DNA of 17,342 bases from positions 1 to 17,342 of the forward strand of contig CANQRX010000019.1 in assembly GCA_947626425.1 (NCBI GenBank), written 5' to 3'. The notes beneath the pieces were generated by a model. That model was given only the letters and a program-made list of their open reading frames with translations, ran no database searches and was not told where the DNA came from. Source of the DNA: an uncultured Bacilli bacterium. Lineage in GTDB: Bacteria > Bacillota_I > Bacilli_A > RF39 > UBA660. Of this stretch, positions 13,402-17,342 are shown piece after piece (position 1 is the stretch's first letter; each line of letters begins with the position of its first letter). A program made the position numbers and the translations under genes.

Positions 13402-15882
13402 ATGGCAAAGAAAAAAGAAGAAAAAACAATTGTCGAAAAGATTTATGATTATAGTTTAGAAGAATTAATGGAAACTGGTTTTGGGCGGTATGCAAAAGAA
13501 ATAATCCAAGAAAGGGCCTTACCCGATGTTAGAGATGGTTTAAAACCTGTTCAACGGCGTATTTTATACGATATGTATTTATCTCATTTTACTCATGATA
13601 AACCTTATCGAAAAAGTGCAAAAGCAGTTGGAAGTATTATGGGTAATTTTCACCCCCATGGTGATAGTTCGATTTATGATGCTTTAATTAGAATGAGTCA
13701 ACCATGGAAAATGCGGGAAATTTTTATTGATATTCATGGTAACAATGGAAGTATTGATGGTGATGGACCAGCCGCCATGCGTTATACAGAGGCTAGGTTA
13801 AGTAAAATTGCCGAGACAATGTTAAGTTCGATTAGCAAAAACACGGTGCAAATGACTTATAATTTTGATGATACGGAATTAGAACCAACTGTTTTACCAG
13901 CTTCTTTTCCAAACCTTTTAGTAAATGGTTCAACCGGAATATCCGCAGGATATGCGACTAACATTCCAACTCATAATTTAAGTGAAGTAATTGATGCAAC
14001 TATCAAACGAATTGATAGTCCTAATTGTCAATTAGAAACAATTTTAGACATTATTCCTGGTCCTGATTTTCCAACTGGAGGGGTGATTGAAGGCAAACAA
14101 TCGTTAATTGAAGCCTATACTAAAGGTAAAGCAAAAGTCGTTTTAAAAGCTGATACCGAAATTGTCAAAAATGGTAGTAAGCAACAAATTATTATTCATT
14201 CCATTCCTTATGAAGTTATTAAAGAACAATTAATCAAAAAAATAACCGAAATTAAAATTGATAAAAAAATTGAAGGAATTAATGATGTTATTGACGAATC
14301 TGATCATGAAAATATGGCTCGGATTGTTATTGATTTAAAAAAAGAAGCTAATGCTGAACTTGTTTTGAATTATTTATTAAAAAATACCGATTTACAAATT
14401 AATTATAATTTTAATATGGTTGCCATTGTAAATCGCCGACCTCGTTTAGTAGGTATTTTAGAAATACTGGATGCTTTTATTGATCATCAAAAAGATGTTA
14501 TTTTAAGACGAACCAAGTTTGATTTAGAGCATGATAAAGCAAGATTTCATATTTTAGAAGGATTAGTTAAAGCCATAAGTATTTTAGATGAAGTAATTAA
14601 AACCATTCGGGAAAGTAAAAATAAAGCCGATGCGATTGATAATTTATGTCAAAAATATGATTTTACTTATGAACAATCCAAAGCCATTGTTGAATTACAA
14701 TTATATCGTTTAACAAATACCGATATTGTATTGTTAAATGAAGAAATGGAAAAATTAAAACAAGAAATGTATCTTTTTGAACAAATCTTAAATAATGAAA
14801 GTGCATTAAAACATGTGATGAAAACCGAACTAAAAGCCATTAAAAAAGAATACGGTAATCCAAGAAGAACGAAAATTAAAGATGAAGTTACGGAAATTAA
14901 ATTGGATATGAAAAGCATGATTCCAAAAGAAAAAGTGGTTGTTATTTTAACAAACGAAGGTTATATCAAAAGAGTAAGTGCCAAAGCTTTCGCAGCTAAC
15001 AATGAAAGTCCAACGATGAAGCCAGGGGATTATTTAAAAAATCTTTATGATGTTACAACCTTAGATAATATTCTTGTCTTTACGAATAAAGGAAATTATC
15101 TATTCCTTCCAGTTCATAAAATTCCTGAAGCTAAATGGAAAGATTTAGGCAAACATGTTAATAACTTAGTTACTTTAGCAACTGATGAAAAAGTCGTGTC
15201 TTCATGTATTTATAATGAACAAGATGAACTTGTTTCCCTTACAAAATTAGGCATGATTAAAAGAACCAAAATGAGCGATTACTATGCCACGCGAATTTCA
15301 AAAGCGATGACCGCGATGAAATTAAAAGAAAATGATGAATTATTAACTTGTATTCCATGTCAAAGTCATTTACTTTTAACAAGCAAAAACGGTTATTATA
15401 CAGCTTTCACCAAAATTGAAGTTCCGGTTGTTGGTGTAAGAGGTTCCGGTGTTAAAGCAATGAATTTAAAAGATGATGAAATAACGTCTTTAATAACTTT
15501 TGATAATTTAGATTATTTAACAATCTTTACTAATCAAAATACTGCTAAACGAATTAAAGCTTCTGATTTAGAAATTACTGGTCGGGCCAAACGAGGTAAT
15601 CCAATTATTAAAAAGGTTAAAAGTAATAATTATGAAATTAGAGCTAGCTTTATTGATAAAGAATTCTTACTTTCAATTGATGGTAATGTTTTAAAATTAA
15701 AAGGTACAGATATTCCAATTATGGATAAAACCTCAACTGGTAGTACGATTACGAAAAAAACGATTGAATGGATTAGTAATGTACCAATTTTAACTAAAAG
15801 TGAGGAAGTAATGCCTGAGGCAAAAGAAGAGGCAAATAAAAACGAACAGCAATCATTCAATTTAGATGATTTTAAATTATAA
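13402..15882 (+). CDS. parC: DNA topoisomerase IV subunit A
   Basis: ParC is the DNA-cleaving subunit of topoisomerase IV. The breakage-reunion domain carries RALPDVRDGLKPVQRRIL, the quinolone-determining region HPHGDSSIYD (84-93) and the catalytic Tyr128 in AAMRYTEARL. A coiled-coil tower follows (about 350-490), and then the C-terminal beta-pinwheel with repeats such as VVVILTNEGYIKRV, NILVFTNKGNYLFLP, ELVSLTKLGMIKRT and YLTIFTNQNTAKRI. The positions matching E. coli ParC Ser80 and Glu84 are Ser89 and Asp93, both ordinary wild-type-like residues. At 826 residues it is of normal length. ParC rather than GyrA is supported by the parE neighbour and IHGNNGSIDGD. A Shine-Dalgarno AAAGGA precedes ATG 13402, 20 bases after parE. 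Confidence 0.95.
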   Translation: MAKKKEEKTIVEKIYDYSLEELMETGFGRYAKEIIQERALPDVRDGLKPVQRRILYDMYLSHFTHDKPYRKSAKAVGSIMGNFHPHGDSSIYDALIRMSQPWKMREIFIDIHGNNGSIDGDGPAAMRYTEARLSKIAETMLSSISKNTVQMTYNFDDTELEPTVLPASFPNLLVNGSTGISAGYATNIPTHNLSEVIDATIKRIDSPNCQLETILDIIPGPDFPTGGVIEGKQSLIEAYTKGKAKVVLKADTEIVKNGSKQQIIIHSIPYEVIKEQLIKKITEIKIDKKIEGINDVIDESDHENMARIVIDLKKEANAELVLNYLLKNTDLQINYNFNMVAIVNRRPRLVGILEILDAFIDHQKDVILRRTKFDLEHDKARFHILEGLVKAISILDEVIKTIRESKNKADAIDNLCQKYDFTYEQSKAIVELQLYRLTNTDIVLLNEEMEKLKQEMYLFEQILNNESALKHVMKTELKAIKKEYGNPRRTKIKDEVTEIKLDMKSMIPKEKVVVILTNEGYIKRVSAKAFAANNESPTMKPGDYLKNLYDVTTLDNILVFTNKGNYLFLPVHKIPEAKWKDLGKHVNNLVTLATDEKVVSSCIYNEQDELVSLTKLGMIKRTKMSDYYATRISKAMTAMKLKENDELLTCIPCQSHLLLTSKNGYYTAFTKIEVPVVGVRGSGVKAMNLKDDEITSLITFDNLDYLTIFTNQNTAKRIKASDLEITGRAKRGNPIIKKVKSNNYEIRASFIDKEFLLSIDGNVLKLKGTDIPIMDKTSTGSTITKKTIEWISNVPILTKSEEVMPEAKEEANKNEQQSFNLDDFKL

Positions 15883-15904
15883 AAATCCATTTACCACATA
15901 AAAT
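15877..15904 (+). promoter_or_regulatory. Candidate sigma-E-type promoter of ylbD-ylbE
   Basis: TTATAAA (15877-15883), 13 bases, CATAAAAT (15897-15904). The -10 matches CATACAHT at 7 of 8 positions, and the arrangement copies that seen before spoIVA (TCATAAA, 13 bases, CATAAGTT). The Shine-Dalgarno starts 13 bases after the C of CATA, as at spoIVA and spoVIF. Confidence 0.45.
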
Positions 15905-15922
15905 GTAGTAGGTGGTTTTTTT
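15893..15922 (+). terminator. Terminator of parC overlapping the ylbD control region
   Basis: ACCAC (15893-15897) pairs with GTGGT (15912-15916) around a 14-base loop and runs into seven T (15916-15922), ending right at the ylbD start codon. The 3' arm contains most of the ylbD Shine-Dalgarno AGGTGG (15910-15915). The stem is short, so efficiency is uncertain. Confidence 0.5.
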
Positions 15923-16279
15923 ATGAATAAAAAAGAACAATTCAAATTATTTGCGAGAATGCATCCCGAATTAGTAACCTATATTAAAAATGGGTCAATG
16001 ACTTGGCAAAACTTTTTTGAAATTTATGATATATATGGGGAAGATGAAGTCGCGTGGAAAGATTATTTAACTCCCAAAAATACAGTAAAAACCGAAGATT
16101 TATCTAGTTCTTTTCAAAATAAATTAAAACAAATTGATATGAACTCAATTCAAGAACATATTAAAACAGCCCAAAAAGCTTTAAGTTTAGTAAGTGAATT
16201 AACAGGTAAAACACCTAATCCGACTTCGACCGTTGTTCCCAAAGTTCCCAAACCCATAAATCAATTTTTTGAGGATTAA
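15923..16279 (+). CDS. ylbD: YlbD-type spore coat protein
   Basis: This 118-residue protein fits the YlbD coat family: an N-terminal KEQFKLFARMHPELVTYIKNG, then TWQNFFEIYDIYGED and WKDYL, a variable linker, and a helical segment IDMNSIQEHIKTAQKALSLV. The last 20 residues are Pro-rich (PKVPKPINQFFED), as often in coat proteins. In Bacillus YlbD is a putative outer coat protein of unknown molecular role. No signal peptide is present, which is normal for mother-cell-made coat proteins. AGGTGG (15910-15915) is seven bases before ATG 15923. It is followed by the ylbE homologue two bases after its stop, the same pairing as in Bacillus. Confidence 0.82.
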   Translation: MNKKEQFKLFARMHPELVTYIKNGSMTWQNFFEIYDIYGEDEVAWKDYLTPKNTVKTEDLSSSFQNKLKQIDMNSIQEHIKTAQKALSLVSELTGKTPNPTSTVVPKVPKPINQFFED

Positions 16280-16281
16280 TT

Positions 16282-16503
16282 ATGGAAAGGGAACTTCAAC
16301 AAAAAATAATTGATAATCCTAAACTTTATTTACATTTAAAACAAAACTCGGCTTGGATAAAACAATTAAATCGTGACCCACGGTCTATCAAACAGTTTGA
16401 AGAAGCTATGAAAGATTTATATAAAGAACATGCGACTGATAAAATGAATGAAGTTTTGGATAATATAGATTTAATAAGTAGTTTTTTAAATGCTATGAAA
16501 TAA
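16282..16503 (+). CDS. ylbE: YlbE-like protein
   Basis: This 73-residue protein matches the YlbE-like family: a short N-terminal helix (QQKIIDNPKLYLHLKQN), then WIKQLNRDPRSIKQFEEAMKDLYK and a C-terminal helix ending SFLNAMK. The function is unknown; its conserved partnership with ylbD points to a sporulation role (inference). It begins two bases after the ylbD stop with GAGGA overlapping the end of ylbD, so the two are co-translated. No membrane segment or cysteine is seen. An AGATT/AATCT inverted repeat follows the stop but has no T tract. Confidence 0.8.
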   Translation: MERELQQKIIDNPKLYLHLKQNSAWIKQLNRDPRSIKQFEEAMKDLYKEHATDKMNEVLDNIDLISSFLNAMK

Positions 16504-16508
16504 AAAGA

Positions 16509-16536
16509 TTATCAAAATCTAAAAATGTGTTATTAT
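16509..16536 (+). promoter_or_regulatory. Promoter of the sporulation-type sigma gene
   Basis: TTATCA (16509-16514), 16 bases ending in TGT, and TATTAT (16531-16536) resemble a sigma-A promoter with extended -10. The stretch AAATGTGTTAT (16523-16533) is identical to 2813-2823 in the TPR promoter. Confidence 0.5.
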
Positions 16537-16558
16537 ATTACCTTATAGGTGATGTATT

Positions 16559-17245
16559 ATGATAAATTTTCCATATAAATTGAGTTCAACTTTAACAAAT
16601 GAAGAATTAAAACAATATTTTCTTGCCTATCAACAAGGTGATTTAGAAGCTAGACAAATTTTAATTGAAAGAAATATTCGTTTAGTAATGTATGCTGTTA
16701 ATAATTTTTACAATAATTCACCTTATGAAGAAGATGAGCTATTTTCAGCTGGTTTGATTGGTTTAATAAAAAGTGTTGATACTTATGATTTTTCTAAAAA
16801 TATCGCTTTTATTACTTACGCTTTAAAATGTATTAAAAATGAAATTCTAATTTTTATGAGAAATAACTACAAACATTTAATAGTCGAAAGTTATGATAAA
16901 AAAGATAATAATAATGAAACGAATATTATAGATACAATTTCAACAAAAGAAGATTTTACTGAATCATTAGAAAATAAAGAATTGTATGCTTTTATTGATC
17001 AATGTTTGCTAAAATTGCCATCAAAAGATCAAGAAATTTTAAAGTCATATTTTGGTTTTGGAAATAATGAACCAAAAACCCAAGAAGAAATAGCGAAAAT
17101 TTTTAATTTAACTCAACCAAATATTTCAAGAGAAATGAAGAAAAATTTACAAAAAATAAAAAATGAACTTCTTAAAGAAAAATTAATAGAATTTAGAATA
17201 AACCAAGATTCGCCAAAAAGAACATATAATCGTAAATCTGGTTAA
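16559..17245 (+). CDS. Sporulation-type RNA polymerase sigma factor (SigE/SigK-like)
   Basis: A 228-residue sigma-70-family factor with region 2 (ILIERNIRLVMYAVNNF, DELFSAGLIGLIKSV, ITYALKCIKNEILIFMR) and region 4 ending in the helix-turn-helix TQEEIAKIFNLTQPNISREM. There is no separate region 3, as in SigE and SigK, and the phrases ILIERN(I/L)RLV and CI(K/E)NEIL are closest to mother-cell SigE/SigK. Both of those are made with 20-27-residue pro-sequences. This protein starts MINFPYKLSSTLTNEEL, which lines up with the mature SigK start (FPQPLSS). A basic tail of about 25 residues follows region 4. ATG 16559 has AGGTGA (16547-16552) and no upstream in-frame extension beyond the promoter. It directly follows the ylbD-ylbE pair. 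Assignment to SigE or SigK, or to a separate lineage-specific factor, is open. Confidence 0.82.
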   Translation: MINFPYKLSSTLTNEELKQYFLAYQQGDLEARQILIERNIRLVMYAVNNFYNNSPYEEDELFSAGLIGLIKSVDTYDFSKNIAFITYALKCIKNEILIFMRNNYKHLIVESYDKKDNNNETNIIDTISTKEDFTESLENKELYAFIDQCLLKLPSKDQEILKSYFGFGNNEPKTQEEIAKIFNLTQPNISREMKKNLQKIKNELLKEKLIEFRINQDSPKRTYNRKSG

Positions 17246-17254
17246 ATAAAAATC

Positions 17255-17283
17255 TTGAAAAAAGTTAGTTATTAACTTATAAT
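17255..17283 (+). promoter_or_regulatory. Strong sigma-A promoter with inverted repeat in the spacer
   Basis: TTGAAA (17255-17260), exactly 17 bases, TATAAT (17278-17283). The spacer contains AAGTTA (17262-17267) and TAACTT (17273-17278), perfect reverse complements separated by five bases. This is the layout of an operator for a dimeric repressor of the gene that starts at 17314, or of a short hairpin terminating the sigma gene; no T tract follows, which favours an operator. Confidence 0.7.
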
Positions 17284-17313
17284 TTTAATAGAAAATAGGA
17301 AGGAAAAAGATAA

Positions 17314-17342
17314 ATGAAAATAGAAAATTATAAGATAAAAAC
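17314..17342 (+). CDS. Start of a gene cut by the window edge
   Basis: ATG at 17314 with AGGAAGGA (17297-17304) upstream and a consensus promoter before it. Only nine full codons are visible (MKIENYKIK), too few to identify the product. Confidence 0.6.

Noticed and set aside
13651..13680. Quinolone-resistance change in ParC (Asp93 at the Glu84 position)
   Set aside because: Aspartate is a normal residue at this position in type II topoisomerases and the serine is intact, so no resistance claim is warranted.
16506..16520. AGATT/AATCT inverted repeat after ylbE as a terminator
   Set aside because: Five-base stem without a T tract; probably chance or part of the following promoter.

Overview
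The window is a strongly AT-rich, densely packed chromosomal segment in which every confident gene lies on the + strand. Tryptophan is encoded by TGG, the stops seen are TAA, TAG and one TGA (end of infB), and Shine-Dalgarno sequences are clear (AGGAGG, AGGTGA), so the standard bacterial code fits. The gene content (spoVIF, spoIVA next to an HU gene as in Bacillus subtilis, ylbD/ylbE homologues, a SigE/SigK-type sigma factor, ParE/ParC) points to a Bacilli-class, spore-forming or recently spore-forming Firmicute. The low GC and shortened proteins suggest a reduced-genome, probably host-associated lineage (inference; possibly one of the uncultured gut Bacilli).

Layout. Bases 1-479 hold no intact gene; 135-417 carries what looks like a frameshifted minus-strand gene remnant. 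Bases 498-2345 carry two sporulation genes, spoVIF and spoIVA, each with a sporulation-type promoter and a terminator. Bases 2443-3609 carry HU and a TPR protein of unknown role. Bases 3616-8738 form a transcription/translation operon: rimP (missing its C-terminal domain), nusA, a DHH/DHHA1 nuclease resembling NrnB, rnpM (ylxR), infB and rbfA. It is led by a strong promoter and a hairpin leader. A gene for an AAA-ATPase/PD-(D/E)XK nuclease-like protein, with its own promoter, sits at 8845-10509 between rbfA and truB. Then follow truB (10546-11379), parE-parC (11471-15882), the ylbD-ylbE sporulation pair (15923-16503), a sporulation-type sigma factor without a visible pro-sequence (16559-17245), and the first codons of another gene at 17314.

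How it works together. RimP, IF-2 and RbfA mature and start the 30S ribosome, NusA and RnpM act on transcription and RNase P RNA, TruB modifies tRNA, and the DHH enzyme would degrade short RNAs. ParE/ParC form topoisomerase IV. The sporulation genes concern coat assembly: SpoIVA is the basement-layer ATPase, and SpoVIF and YlbD are coat-associated families. Transcription signals are compact: terminators double as promoter or Shine-Dalgarno elements of the next gene, and predicted leaders are very short. I found no rRNA, tRNA, CRISPR array or intact insertion sequence.

The best candidates for something new are the sigma factor that appears to be made without a pro-sequence, the combined terminator/sporulation -10/Shine-Dalgarno element before ylbD, the clean loss of the RimP C-terminal domain, and the ATPase-nuclease gene lodged in a conserved housekeeping operon.
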